A stretch of DNA of 45,100 bases from an uncultured Spirochaetaceae bacterium (lineage in GTDB: Bacteria > Spirochaetota > Spirochaetia > Treponematales > Treponemataceae): positions 1-45,100 of the forward strand of contig CADBBB010000015.1 of NCBI GenBank assembly GCA_902792795.1, written 5' to 3'. Each line of letters opens with the position of its first letter. The first letter of the stretch is position 1. This document shows positions 16,284 through 25,155 of the stretch, piece after piece. Both the position numbers and the translations under genes were made by a program. Below the pieces are notes generated by a model. That model worked only from the letters and a program-made list of their open reading frames with translations, did not search any database and had not been told where the DNA came from.

Positions 16284-17119
16284 ACGGCGCCGCTCCCAGC
16301 CTAAAACTTGCCGGCCGGACAATAACGACAGACAAGCCCGCCTTTGTGATGTCAATCGTAAACGCCGACCGCGACTCCTTCTTTGCCAAAAGCCGCGGCG
16401 GATTTTTCTTGGCAAAACGCCACATTGCCCAAGGCGCGGACATAATCGACATTGGCGGGGAGTCCACCAGGCCCGGAAGCCGATACATCGACGCAAAGGA
16501 AGAAATCAGGCGCGTAATCCCGGTCATAAAAAAAATCCGCCGCTTTAGCGACATGCCGATTTCGGTGGACACGCGCAAGTACGACGTGATGAGCGCCGCC
16601 TTTGACGCGGGCGCCGACATTTTGAACGACGTTTCGGCGATGGAGGACGATCCGCGCTTGATAAAATTCGCCGCCCAAAATAAAATTCCGGTGATATTGA
16701 TGCACAAAAAAGGAATTCCTTCCACAATGCAAAGCCAAGCCAGCTACGAGGACGTCTTTAAAGAAGTGAGCCAATATCTTGAAGAGCGCGCCGAAATCGC
16801 TTTGCAAAACGGAATTTCTTCCGATAAAATAATAGTGGATCCAGGCATAGGCTTTGGAAAAAACACGGCGCAAAACGCGGTCTTGATAAGGAAAGCCGGA
16901 GAGCTTTGCCAAAAAAAATACATGGTCTTGATGGCGCTTTCCAGAAAAAGTTTTTTTGGCCAGGTGTGCGGCCGCAAAGTCCAAGACAGGCTTTGGGGAA
17001 CGATAGCCGCCGACGTTTATTCGATTTTGAACGGTGTTTCAATGGTTCGCGTCCATGACACGGTCGCGGCGGTTGATTCTGTAAAAGTTATAAAGGAAAT
17101 TTTAAATGCTGGCAGTTGA
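16280..17119 (+). CDS. folP: Dihydropteroate synthase with an altered substrate loop
   Basis: 279 residues. DHPS joins p-aminobenzoate to the pterin pyrophosphate in folate synthesis. The TIM barrel is marked by DIIDIGGESTRPGS, PISVDTRKYDVMSAAFDAGADILNDVSA, VILMHKKG, IIVDPGIGFGK, ALSRKSFFG and MVRVHD. The first loop, normally MGILNVTPDSF, reads MSIVNADRDSFF: the conserved Thr-Pro before Asp-Ser-Phe are Asp-Arg. The Thr at this place belongs to loop 1, which contacts pABA and sulfonamides in other DHPS enzymes. The ATG overlaps the dxs stop (ATGA), and the last 14 nt overlap cdaA. Confidence 0.92.
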   Translation: MNGAAPSLKLAGRTITTDKPAFVMSIVNADRDSFFAKSRGGFFLAKRHIAQGADIIDIGGESTRPGSRYIDAKEEIRRVIPVIKKIRRFSDMPISVDTRKYDVMSAAFDAGADILNDVSAMEDDPRLIKFAAQNKIPVILMHKKGIPSTMQSQASYEDVFKEVSQYLEERAEIALQNGISSDKIIVDPGIGFGKNTAQNAVLIRKAGELCQKKYMVLMALSRKSFFGQVCGRKVQDRLWGTIAADVYSILNGVSMVRVHDTVAAVDSVKVIKEILNAGS

Positions 17120-17930
17120 AAAGTTGTTGGCCGTCTACAACGTCTTGCGGCCTTTTGTGGACATAGGAATTTTGGCCTTCATACTTTACAAGGCCTACCA
17201 AATTGTCATAAGCACAAATTCAATACAGATTTTGCGCGGAACTGTAATCATAGCGCTGGCCTACGCGGCGGCGGCGGTTTTTCGTTTGGAAACCCTTTTG
17301 CGCCTGCTCCAAGCCTTGGCGCCTGGCCTTGTGGTCGTGTTCGCGATAGTATTCCAGCCGGAAATCCGAAAAATCTTCTTAAAGCTGGGACAAAAGGAAT
17401 GGTTCAGCTTTGGAAGCCGCTCCAAGCACTCCTACGTGGATTCAGTCTTGATGGCGGCGGAAATGCTTTCAAAGCAAAGGCGCGGAATGCTGGCCGTCTT
17501 CATGCGCCACACAAAGCTCGACGACATAGCGAAGACCGGAACGCGCCTTAACGCCGACCTTTCTTCAAGCCTTTTGGTGACAATCTTTAAATTTGACACG
17601 CCCCTGCACGACGGCGCCGTCATCATCCAAGGCGACAAGATAATCGCGGCCGGCTGCTTCCTTCCGCTCAGCGAACAATACGACATCAAGAAAACCTTTG
17701 GAACCCGCCACCGCGCCTCGCTGGGACTTGCGGAAACTACGGACGCGGTCGTGCTGGTTGTTTCGGAAGAGACTGGTGCGATGAGCCTTTCCTACGATTC
17801 CAAGCTGCACTACGACTTGTCGATGCAGGAAATAACAAAGACTTTGGTAGACCTTTTAAAGATAACCCCGGACCAATACAAGATAGAGGATACAGCCGAT
17901 GAAAATAAAGCCCTTATTGGAAAATCTTAA
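17106..17930 (+). CDS. cdaA: Diadenylate cyclase CdaA
   Basis: 274 residues. CdaA makes c-di-AMP from two ATP at the inner membrane. Three N-terminal membrane segments (~15-35, 43-60, 68-86) precede the DAC domain. Both catalytic motifs are intact: DGA at 169-171 in PLHDGAVIIQGD and RHR at 201-203 in FGTRHRASLGLAE. It overlaps folP by 14 nt and cdaR by 32 nt. The cdaA-cdaR neighbourhood is the same as in Firmicutes, where it goes with glmM; glmM is not seen here. c-di-AMP usually controls potassium and osmolyte transport and wall homeostasis. Confidence 0.95.
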   Translation: MLAVEKLLAVYNVLRPFVDIGILAFILYKAYQIVISTNSIQILRGTVIIALAYAAAAVFRLETLLRLLQALAPGLVVVFAIVFQPEIRKIFLKLGQKEWFSFGSRSKHSYVDSVLMAAEMLSKQRRGMLAVFMRHTKLDDIAKTGTRLNADLSSSLLVTIFKFDTPLHDGAVIIQGDKIIAAGCFLPLSEQYDIKKTFGTRHRASLGLAETTDAVVLVVSEETGAMSLSYDSKLHYDLSMQEITKTLVDLLKITPDQYKIEDTADENKALIGKS

Positions 17931-18882
17931 GCTCAACTGGCCGGCAAAGGCCATAAGCGTGATAGTCGCCTGCCTCTTTTATTTGTTCAACAGATACACG
18001 TCTCTTGAAAAAAAGAGCCTTCCTGTTTCGCTGAACGTAGTCCAAGACGGCGAGATGGTTTGCGCGAGCCACATTCCTTCCAGCGTGAGCGTGACGATAA
18101 GAACTTCCGCCGAGAACATAACGAAGGTGACGGGCGAAAACATTTTCGCGCAGCTGGACATGAGCTGGATTACGCAGGAAGGAACTTTTGAAATTCCAGT
18201 TGTGGTGGACTTGCCGCCAAACATCGTGGAACTGGAGCCGCTTCAGGTGACTGTGTTCCCCGAAAAAATAAAGGCGCGCTTGGAAAAAAACACCTTGCGG
18301 ACAATAAAAATTTCTCCGCAGCTTATTGGAAAGCCCGCCGACGGCTACGCTGTCGAAAGCGTTTCCGTCACGCCGGAATATGTTTCCGTCTACGGCCCGC
18401 GCTCGATAATTCAAAGCATAGACTCAATCGGAACGGAAGGAATTCCCGTTGACGAGCTCACGCAATCGTTCAAGCAAAGCGTCCGTCTTGCCAACGCCAA
18501 CCGTCTGGTAAAAATTTACGACGTTGACAGCGCGGAAGTCGCCGTCAACATCGACTACGAGGACGGCATAAAGGAATACAAGAGCCTCATAGTTTTGCTG
18601 CGGAACCTTCCCGCCAACTTTGAATGTGACACGCAAAAAAGAGGCTCCATCACATTGCGAGGCCCCCGCCTCCTGATGAACGACTGGACGCCAAACCCCG
18701 ACACGCTCAGCGTGGATTTGAGCGAAATAAAGGAAGCCGGCGAATACACGCTTCCCGTGTCGGTCTTGATTCCGCAAGAATTCCACCTTGTAAGCGTAAG
18801 CCTTGAAAACATAACGGTCAACGTAAAGAACAGGCCGCCCGCCGAAGTTGTCGACGAAACAGCGGGCGAAGGCGAAGAATAA
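17899..18882 (+). CDS. cdaR: YbbR-domain protein, CdaR-like regulator of CdaA
   Basis: 327 residues. One membrane segment near the N-terminus (AISVIVACLFYLFNRY, ~17-33), then an extracytoplasmic part with YbbR repeats; rungs such as PVSLNVVQDGEMVCASHIPS, SVTVRTS-like segments and VSVTPEYVSVYGPRSIIQSI, each of ~80 residues, fit three to four copies. In Firmicutes CdaR binds CdaA through its transmembrane part and modulates c-di-AMP production. Its start lies inside cdaA with a 32-nt overlap, so the two are coupled. Assignment rests on the YbbR pattern and the cdaA context. Confidence 0.85.
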   Translation: MKIKPLLENLKLNWPAKAISVIVACLFYLFNRYTSLEKKSLPVSLNVVQDGEMVCASHIPSSVSVTIRTSAENITKVTGENIFAQLDMSWITQEGTFEIPVVVDLPPNIVELEPLQVTVFPEKIKARLEKNTLRTIKISPQLIGKPADGYAVESVSVTPEYVSVYGPRSIIQSIDSIGTEGIPVDELTQSFKQSVRLANANRLVKIYDVDSAEVAVNIDYEDGIKEYKSLIVLLRNLPANFECDTQKRGSITLRGPRLLMNDWTPNPDTLSVDLSEIKEAGEYTLPVSVLIPQEFHLVSVSLENITVNVKNRPPAEVVDETAGEGEE

Positions 18883-18884
18883 AT

Positions 18885-19289
18885 ATGATTTTTGGCGTTG
18901 GAATCGACATTGCCAAATGCGCGCGCTTTGAAAAATGGCTTGACACGCCGGGCATGGTCGAGCGCTTCTTTAACCCTAAGGAAATTCCGCAAAACGCCGC
19001 GGCGGCGCCTTCATTGACCGCGGCCCAAAAATCCGCCGTTCTCCAACGTTTGGCGGCGCGCTTCGCGGCAAAGGAAGCCTTTTCAAAAGCCTTGGGCAGC
19101 GGCCTTGTCTTTGACTTGCGCGACGTTTTTGTGACAAACGCCGCGAGCGGAAAGCCGGAGCTTGGCCTTGAAAAGAGCGCGCTCCAAGCCTTTAAGGAGC
19201 GATGCCCGCAATGGCAAACCGCGAAAATTTTCGTATCGCTAAGCCACGAAAAAGAATACGCCGTGGCGCAAGTTATTATTGAAATTTAA
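18885..19289 (+). CDS. acpS: Holo-[acyl-carrier-protein] synthase
   Basis: 134 residues. AcpS transfers 4'-phosphopantetheine from CoA to apo-ACP. Both metal-binding motifs are seen: GVGIDIAKCARF with Asp8 and RFAAKEAFSKALGSG with Glu64, plus VSLSHEKEYAVAQVI near the C-terminus. The loop between them carries a 10-15 residue Ala-rich insertion (NAAAAPSLTAAQ). Two bases separate it from cdaR. Confidence 0.93.
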   Translation: MIFGVGIDIAKCARFEKWLDTPGMVERFFNPKEIPQNAAAAPSLTAAQKSAVLQRLAARFAAKEAFSKALGSGLVFDLRDVFVTNAASGKPELGLEKSALQAFKERCPQWQTAKIFVSLSHEKEYAVAQVIIEI

Positions 19290-19315
19290 CGAAAAGCGCG
19301 CTAAAATAAAAGAAT

Positions 19316-20209
19316 ATGTATACAAAATTCAAAAAGGACACGGGGCCAAAGAAGCCGCTCGCCGTCTCTTACTGGTCCAAGACTAAAATCAAGTGCCCTG
19401 TATGCCAAAAAGAATTTCAACGCGAAGAAATGCTCACCGGCAGCGGCCGCCTTAACGCCGGCGCCTTGACGGAAGAGCTTCACCGCCAATACATACCAAC
19501 CGCGCGCTACGGAAAAATAAATCCGCTGATTTACGCCATCGGCGCCTGCCCAAACTGCCACGCCGCCTTTTTTTGGAACGACTTCAACGAAATAAAAGAC
19601 CAGGCCTCCCTTGACCGAATTTACGAAACGATGGAGGCGCGCAAGAAATTCACCAACATGGTGTTCCCCTACTACAACCTGACGAGAAACCGCAACTTGC
19701 TTGACGGCGCGGCCATGTACTTTTTGGCCATCTTGACTTACGACGAAGTTGACTTCGCCTACCTTCCCACAATGAAGCGCGCCATTCTGACCTTGCGCTT
19801 GGCCTGGCTTTGCAACGACCTCAACGAAGAAGTTCCCGACCACAACTTTGACATGATGGCCAAAATCTTTTACCAAAAGGCCATTTTCTTTTACCAGCAG
19901 GCGGTCATAAACGAGTCCAAGCGCGTTGAAAAAAGCTCCACGCTGGCAAACATGGGGCCCGACACCGACAAAAACTACGGCTGGGACGGCGTCGTCTATC
20001 TTTGCGGCCTCTTGGAATACAAGTACGGCCAGACGGAAGACCAAGCGGCGCGGCTAAAAAAGCTCGACGAGTCAAAAATCGCCATCGCGCGCATATTCGG
20101 ACTTGGAAAATCCACCAAGGAAAAGCCCGGCCCGCTTTTGGAACATTCCCGAAACCTTTACGACAACCTCAACAAAGCCTTGGGCGACGCCGACATCGCG
20201 ATTGAATAA
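19316..20209 (+). CDS. DUF2225 protein with tetra-cysteine zinc site and helical repeats
   Basis: 297 residues. The first ~90 residues hold two CxxC pairs, CPVC (27-30) and CPNC (78-81), a likely zinc-binding fold. The rest is all-helical, with TPR-like amphipathic stretches (RAILTLRLAWLCNDL; YQKAIFFYQQAVI; YLCGLLEYKYGQTEDQA). This matches DUF2225, common in spirochaetes and Firmicutes and without a defined function. It is soluble, with no signal peptide. It has 26 nt to acpS and 5 nt to truA, so it belongs to the same operon. Confidence 0.85.
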   Translation: MYTKFKKDTGPKKPLAVSYWSKTKIKCPVCQKEFQREEMLTGSGRLNAGALTEELHRQYIPTARYGKINPLIYAIGACPNCHAAFFWNDFNEIKDQASLDRIYETMEARKKFTNMVFPYYNLTRNRNLLDGAAMYFLAILTYDEVDFAYLPTMKRAILTLRLAWLCNDLNEEVPDHNFDMMAKIFYQKAIFFYQQAVINESKRVEKSSTLANMGPDTDKNYGWDGVVYLCGLLEYKYGQTEDQAARLKKLDESKIAIARIFGLGKSTKEKPGPLLEHSRNLYDNLNKALGDADIAIE

Positions 20210-20214
20210 ACCTT

Positions 20215-20991
20215 ATGGCAAAGAACGTTCTTCTTACCATCTCTTACGACGGAACTGACTTTTGCGGCTGGCAACGGCAGGACGGCCAGCGCAGCGTCCA
20301 AGGCGACCTTGAGGCCGCTTTGCAAAAAGTCTTTGGGCAAAAAATAAACTTGCAAGGTTCCGGCCGCACGGACAGCGGCGTGCACGCAAAAGGCCAGGCG
20401 GCCAATTTTTTGTGCCCCGTCGATTCCATTCCCGACCAAAACATTCCAAAAGCGCTCAACAACTTTTTGCCGCGCGACATCCGCGTACAAGAGGCCCGCC
20501 AAGTTGCGCAAGACTTTTCGGCGCGATTCAACGCCACAAGCCGCGTCTACCGCTACTTTATCCTTCCAAGGCAAAACGCGCAGGCCGCGCAAAGCCGTTA
20601 CATCTGGCAAATAAATTCCGCGCCCGACATCGAGAAATTGAACGAGATGGCCGCTTGCCTTCGCGGCGAGCTTGACTGCGCGACCTTCGCCGCGGCGGGC
20701 GACGCGAGCCTTTCCACAAAGCGCTACATCGACAACGCGTTTTTCTTTGAGCAAGAGGACTTGTTTGGGCAAAAGCTTTTGGTCTTTGAAATCGAAGCCA
20801 ACGCGTTTTTGTACAGAATGGTCCGCTCGCTTACAGGAACGCTCGTCGACTTTGAGCGGAACAAAAAAGGCGCGGAAGGATTCAAGGCCGCGCTTGACGC
20901 TTGCGACCGGTCAAAGGCGGGCCCCACCGCGCCGCCGGACGGGCTTTTTTTGTGGCAAGTGAAGTTTGACGGAATTCGCCGGCACATATAG
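20215..20991 (+). CDS. truA: tRNA pseudouridine(38-40) synthase TruA
   Basis: 258 residues. TruA isomerises uridines 38-40 in the anticodon arm. The catalytic Asp is in GSGRTDSGVHAKGQAANF (~residue 53); the N-terminal LTISYDGTDFCGWQRQ and the later VYRYFI and FLYRMVRSLTGTLV motifs are typical. Last gene of the dxs operon. The 33-nt gap to the convergent priA stop contains a GCGGC repeat but no clear terminator. Confidence 0.96.
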   Translation: MAKNVLLTISYDGTDFCGWQRQDGQRSVQGDLEAALQKVFGQKINLQGSGRTDSGVHAKGQAANFLCPVDSIPDQNIPKALNNFLPRDIRVQEARQVAQDFSARFNATSRVYRYFILPRQNAQAAQSRYIWQINSAPDIEKLNEMAACLRGELDCATFAAAGDASLSTKRYIDNAFFFEQEDLFGQKLLVFEIEANAFLYRMVRSLTGTLVDFERNKKGAEGFKAALDACDRSKAGPTAPPDGLFLWQVKFDGIRRHI

Positions 20992-21024
20992 CGGCAGCGG
21001 CATAGCGGCAAAAAAAAATCCGCG

Positions 21025-23112
21025 CTACAACAAGCTCACAGGATCCACGTCCACTTCTATGTAAACGCCTTCCTTGGCCCTATAGCCGTAAATCAAAGTT
21101 CCCGCTATTTTTTGCAAAAGCGAAATTGATTTTGCGCGCAGTAAAATTTGATGGCGCCAATTGGAATTGATTTTAGAAAGCGGACATTCCCCCGGCCCCA
21201 AAATTTCAACGCTGTCCGCGCCGTCCGTCCGCTTTTCCTTAAGCCGGTCCAGTTCTTCGGACAAAATGCGCGCCGCGTCGGCGGCAAAGGCTTCCGCGTC
21301 GACCTGTACCATGCTTCTAAAGACAAGGCGCAAAAGGCGCGCGTAAGGCGGAAAATTCAAAAGCTTTCTCGCCGCCAATTCCTGCTCGTAAAATTCCTTG
21401 GCTCGGGAACGGCAGGCGCAAAAAATTGCGGGATTGCCCGGCGAATATGTTTGCACAAAAACTTTTCCGTCCGGAAAAAAGCGGCCCGCCCTTCCGGCCA
21501 CTTGGGTTATCAGGCTGAAAGTTTTTTCGGCCGCCCTAAAGTCAGGTAGATGAAGCGAGGTGTCCGCCAAAACGACGCCCACCAATTTTAGCGAAGGAAA
21601 GTTCAGCCCCTTCGCAATCATTTGAGTTCCAAGCAAAATGTCGTATTCGCCTTTTTTAAAGGCCGCGATTTTTTCTTCCAGCTCGCCCTTTTTGCTCACA
21701 GCGTCCGTGTCAAGCCGCAAAACGCCGGCGTTTGGAAATTTTGAGCGGACTTCGCTTTCTATAAATTCCGTTCCAAAGCCTGAATAGCCGATGTCAACCG
21801 AGCCGCATTGGGGACAAACGGCAAAGGGCTCCACGGAATAAGAGCAGTAATGGCAAACCAAACGGTTTTGCGCCTTGTGGAATGTCATCGGAACGGAACA
21901 GTTCTTGCACTTAAGCTCAAAGCCGCAGGAGGAGCAGCGGAAAATATGGTTGAAGCCGCGCCGGTTCAAGAACAAAATCGTTTGCCGCTTTTCCTTTAGG
22001 GTTTGCCGAATTTCGTCTTCCAGCGTCGGAGAAATGGCGCCGTTCATTTTTTGCCTGGCCAAGTCTATCGCGGCTATTGTCGGCATTTTTCCGCCGCTAA
22101 GCCTTTTTGTAAGCCGGTGGACGACGAACTGGCCGTCTTCAATAGCCTTCCACGCCTCCACGCTGGGAGTGGCGCTTCCCATCACAAGCGGAATCTTAAG
22201 CCTTGAGGCGCGGCGCATGGCCACTTGGCGCGCGTGGTAGCGGGGAGATTCGTCCGACTTGTAGGAAGAGTCGTGCTCCTCGTCAATTATTATAAGGCCA
22301 AGTTCTGGAATGGGCGCGAACACGGCGCTCCTCGCTCCGACCACAATCCGCGCCTCTTTTTTAACGATCCGCTTCCATTCGCCAAGTTTTTGAGCGGGCG
22401 TCAAACCTGAATGCAAGATAGCGGCGGTGTTTCCAAAACGGCGGGTGACGGCGGCGACAACTTGGGGCGTGAGGCCAATTTCGGGAACCAAATACAAAAC
22501 TCCCCGCCCATTTTGCAAAATCTTTTCCGCCGCGCTCAAAAAAACTTCAGTCTTTCCGCTGCCTGTCGCTCCGTAGAGGTAATGATAAAAAGAGGCGCCT
22601 TCGCCGGCGCAAGCGATTTTCTGGACCGCCAGCGCCTGTTCCTCCGACAGCTCGTTCTTTCCTTCAAAGGAATCCGCCTCGACCAAAGAAAAAGCGTTTG
22701 AGGCTCCCGCGCCCACAGCCTTCATTGGAAGCATGGAGCAAAGCGCCTCGCCGATCGGGCACAAGTAAAAAGAGCTTATCCAGCGCCCCAGCTCCAAAAG
22801 CTCAGGCGGCGTCAAAGGCTCTTGGTCCAAAACCCTAATAATTTTTCTAATTTTGCGCGCGTCAAAAGAAAGGTCTTTGGGAAGCTCGTCAAAGGCGTCG
22901 GTTATGATTCCCGTCATGCGCTTGTTTCCAAACATGACTTCCGCGCGGCATCCGACACGCGCCTCAAAGGACTCCACTTTGCGGACGCGCTTTGTCGGAA
23001 TCAATTCGTTTTGAGCCGCCTCTTCCTTGTTGAGCCGTTTTCCGGCGGGAATGTTGGCGTAAGTGAAAGTTTGGTTGGCGGGAACGTTGAGCGCCACTTG
23101 CAAATATTTCAT
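21025..23112 (-). CDS. priA: Primosomal protein N' (replication restart helicase PriA)
   Basis: 695 residues from the ATG at 23112; a TTG at 23130 is in frame but lies inside the upstream gene. PriA remodels stalled forks and loads the replisome. N-terminal DNA-binding domain (KYLQVALNVPANQTFTYAN). Helicase motifs: GATGSGKTEVF (Walker A, ~181-189), GARSAVFAPIPELGLIIIDEEH (DEEH), GSATPSVEAW, and GTQMIAKGLNFP with QVAGRAGRF. Eight Cys in CSSC, CKNC, CHYC and CPQC form the two zinc sites. The ATG overlaps the UDG stop as ATGA, so translation is coupled. It ends the minus-strand run that begins at secA. Confidence 0.95.
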   Translation of the reverse strand: MKYLQVALNVPANQTFTYANIPAGKRLNKEEAAQNELIPTKRVRKVESFEARVGCRAEVMFGNKRMTGIITDAFDELPKDLSFDARKIRKIIRVLDQEPLTPPELLELGRWISSFYLCPIGEALCSMLPMKAVGAGASNAFSLVEADSFEGKNELSEEQALAVQKIACAGEGASFYHYLYGATGSGKTEVFLSAAEKILQNGRGVLYLVPEIGLTPQVVAAVTRRFGNTAAILHSGLTPAQKLGEWKRIVKKEARIVVGARSAVFAPIPELGLIIIDEEHDSSYKSDESPRYHARQVAMRRASRLKIPLVMGSATPSVEAWKAIEDGQFVVHRLTKRLSGGKMPTIAAIDLARQKMNGAISPTLEDEIRQTLKEKRQTILFLNRRGFNHIFRCSSCGFELKCKNCSVPMTFHKAQNRLVCHYCSYSVEPFAVCPQCGSVDIGYSGFGTEFIESEVRSKFPNAGVLRLDTDAVSKKGELEEKIAAFKKGEYDILLGTQMIAKGLNFPSLKLVGVVLADTSLHLPDFRAAEKTFSLITQVAGRAGRFFPDGKVFVQTYSPGNPAIFCACRSRAKEFYEQELAARKLLNFPPYARLLRLVFRSMVQVDAEAFAADAARILSEELDRLKEKRTDGADSVEILGPGECPLSKINSNWRHQILLRAKSISLLQKIAGTLIYGYRAKEGVYIEVDVDPVSLL

Positions 23113-23900
23113 TTGTCGTAGTCCGGACAAATCTCGATCAATTTTTGTCTAAAGGCCTTTAGGTCTTCCCAAGCCGGCCGCTTTAGGCTTTCGTCCCGCA
23201 AGAGGGCGCTGGGATGGTAAGTGGCCATAAAGGGAATTCCTTTAAAGTCAACGATTTGGCCGCGCATTCGGTTTATGCCTATCGAAGTGTCCAACAAATT
23301 TTGCAGGGCCACGCGACCAAGGGCCAAAATCATCTTGGGCTTTAGGACATGAATTTGCGCGTCCAAAAAAGAACGGCAGGCGGCGGCCTCTTGCGGCTCC
23401 GGGTCGCGGTTCATGGGCGGTCGGCATTTTACGATGTTGGCGATGAAGCAATTTTTTTGGCGGCTTAAATTTATCGCGGCGAGCATTTTGTCCAAGAGCT
23501 GCCCCGCCCGCCCGACAAAGGGACGGCCCTGCTCGTCTTCGTCCGCGCCCGGCCCTTCGCCTACTACCAAAACATATGGATTAGAAACGCCCTCGCCGGG
23601 AACGACGTTCTTGCGCGTCTTGCAAAGAGGACAGCGGCCGCAAGAGACGATTTTTTGCGCCACCGAATCGATTGTCGCTCCGGCTGGAGCGGCGGCGTCT
23701 TGGGCTTGCGAAAAGTTTTGGCTCACCGGCGCGGCCGGACTTTGAGGCGCGGCGCTTTCTGGCGAGAAAGAATTTTGGGCGGCTTCCGGGTCGTCAAAAA
23801 ATTGCGGCTCGGCCTCAAAGCCTTTGGCCGCGCAGCCAAGAATGGCGGCGGAAGTTTTTTTGAGCATGTTGTAAAGCAAAGATTTTTCGTCCGCCTTCAT
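23109..23900 (-). CDS. Family 4 uracil-DNA glycosylase, Fe-S type
   Basis: 263 residues. Removes uracil from DNA to start base-excision repair. Motif A is GEGPGADEDEQGRPFVGRAGQLL (~114-136), motif B ATYHPSALLR near the C-terminus; CGRCPLC with the later CRPP and AAACRSF supply the four cluster cysteines. The catalytic domain (~80-263) is preceded by ~80 residues rich in Ala, Pro and Gln with no known fold, as in many UDG-family-4 proteins fused to a phage-SPO1-polymerase-like tail. Overlaps the next gene (priA) and the previous one by 4 nt each. Confidence 0.92.
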   Translation of the reverse strand: MKADEKSLLYNMLKKTSAAILGCAAKGFEAEPQFFDDPEAAQNSFSPESAAPQSPAAPVSQNFSQAQDAAAPAGATIDSVAQKIVSCGRCPLCKTRKNVVPGEGVSNPYVLVVGEGPGADEDEQGRPFVGRAGQLLDKMLAAINLSRQKNCFIANIVKCRPPMNRDPEPQEAAACRSFLDAQIHVLKPKMILALGRVALQNLLDTSIGINRMRGQIVDFKGIPFMATYHPSALLRDESLKRPAWEDLKAFRQKLIEICPDYDK

Positions 23901-24274
23901 TTTTTTGCCCCCAACGCCGCCGCGGCCTTTGCCGCCCTAAACTTATTTGGATAAATCGAAACCACGCTTTCTGGAAGCCAGCCGCGCTCCATAAGGTACC
24001 ATGTCTCCGAGCCGCGCTCCCCGCTGGTGGTGGCGCTGGCCAAAATCGGGAACAAATCGCCTTGCTTGCAATAGGCCACGGCTTCCGCGTCCCAGGACGT
24101 GTCGGCTCTAAAGGCGGCGTAAGGATCGTTGACAAGCGCCCAGCGAATGTCCGGCGCCAAGGCCAGCGGATCGGAATTGTCAAGCGGAATTTCAGAATCC
24201 TTGTTCCGGTCGCAGGAAAAAAAGAAAAGAGAAATTGAAAAAAAAGCCAAAAGCAATTTTTTATTTAGAGCCAT
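23897..24274 (-). CDS. Small lipoprotein, possibly SH3-like
   Basis: 125 residues from the ATG at 24274; an in-frame TTG at 24286 is an alternative. The lipoprotein signal is clear: LNKKLLLAFFSISLFFFS before Cys21. The mature part contains ALVNDPYAAFRADTSW, LFPILASATTSGERGSETWYLMERGWLPESVVSIYP, the spacing and 'W-L-P-x-S-V/Y' end of bacterial SH3-type domains in treponemal lipoproteins. Function unknown; periplasm-facing. The start overlaps the Nudix gene stop by 14 nt. Confidence 0.75.
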   Translation of the reverse strand: MALNKKLLLAFFSISLFFFSCDRNKDSEIPLDNSDPLALAPDIRWALVNDPYAAFRADTSWDAEAVAYCKQGDLFPILASATTSGERGSETWYLMERGWLPESVVSIYPNKFRAAKAAAALGAKK

Positions 24275-24692
24275 AATTTTTTTCAATAAATTTTTTTACC
24301 GCCGGAAAAAGCTTTAAATCCGAGTCAACAAAATTGTCGACAGGAAGCTCGTCAAAGCTTGACCATTTAAATTCCGTGTGTTCCGTCAAAGGAAAAGGCT
24401 TTTCCAAGCCGTCGTTGCTAAAAAAAACTTCGTAGGCCCGCAAAAAATTATTTTGGCCGCCATGCTCAAATTCCGCGCTTCCGACAAAGTCGCCGGTCAA
24501 AACGCTTTCTCCAAATTCCTCAAGCATTTCGCGCGCGATCGCCTCCTTGTCGTTTTCGGAGCCGTCGACCTTGCCGCCCGGAAATTCCCAGCGGCCGCCC
24601 ATGTCGCCCTTTTGCGCGCGGCGGGCGATCAATATTTTATTTTGGGTCTCGGCGCTTTTTCCAAGAATTATGCAAGCAACGGAAGATTTCAT
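24261..24692 (-). CDS. Nudix hydrolase, MutT-like
   Basis: 143 residues from the ATG at 24692. Nudix box GGKVDGSENDKEAIAREMLEEFGE at 39-62 fits Gx5Ex7REUxEExGU completely, so metal and catalytic Glu residues are intact. MutT-like proteins hydrolyse oxidised dNTPs or (d)CTP; the neighbourhood with UDG and priA suits a DNA-quality-control role, though the substrate cannot be read from sequence. The start overlaps the upstream membrane protein stop as ATGA. Confidence 0.88.
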   Translation of the reverse strand: MKSSVACIILGKSAETQNKILIARRAQKGDMGGRWEFPGGKVDGSENDKEAIAREMLEEFGESVLTGDFVGSAEFEHGGQNNFLRAYEVFFSNDGLEKPFPLTEHTEFKWSSFDELPVDNFVDSDLKLFPAVKKFIEKNYGSK

Positions 24693-25147
24693 AAAAGAGG
24701 AACTCCCGGCAAAATAAAGTGAAGGACTCCGGCGCCGAGCGCGGCTATTCCTATATAAAGCCTGTTGTTGGTCAAAATTGTGTCCAAAATTTCCGGCGGA
24801 ACAAATTCCTCGTTGCGATCTTCCATCCACAAAAGCAAAACGCAAGCGCCGGCAAAAAGGCAAATCACCGCGGGAATCAAGTCGCCTATGACAGAGACGC
24901 CGCTGTAAGGAACAAAGAAAATCACAAGGCCTGTCACAAGGCATAGGGCTCCGCACACAAGGCGGAAAAGCTCGTTCTCAAAAAGCGGCTCGCCCGCGAT
25001 TCCCTCCTGAATTTTATCAATGCCGGGAACGGACGCTTTTTCACCGCCCTCAAGCGGCTCGTCGCCAAAACCTTCGTCTTGGCCGTAAATCAAAATCAAG
25101 CCGCAAAGCAAGCTTAGCAAAACCGACAAACAATAAAACTGCGCCAT
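24689..25147 (-). CDS. Membrane protein of unknown function
   Basis: 152 residues. Four hydrophobic segments: ~3-22, 62-80, 84-106 and 130-150, with a short hydrophilic loop (QDEGFGDEPLEGGEK) after the first. AGGAGA 4-9 nt before the ATG at 25147. No recognisable family; co-transcribed with the lipoprotein and Nudix genes. Confidence 0.7.
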   Translation of the reverse strand: MAQFYCLSVLLSLLCGLILIYGQDEGFGDEPLEGGEKASVPGIDKIQEGIAGEPLFENELFRLVCGALCLVTGLVIFFVPYSGVSVIGDLIPAVICLFAGACVLLLWMEDRNEEFVPPEILDTILTNNRLYIGIAALGAGVLHFILPGVPLL

Positions 25148-25155
25148 AAAGTCTC

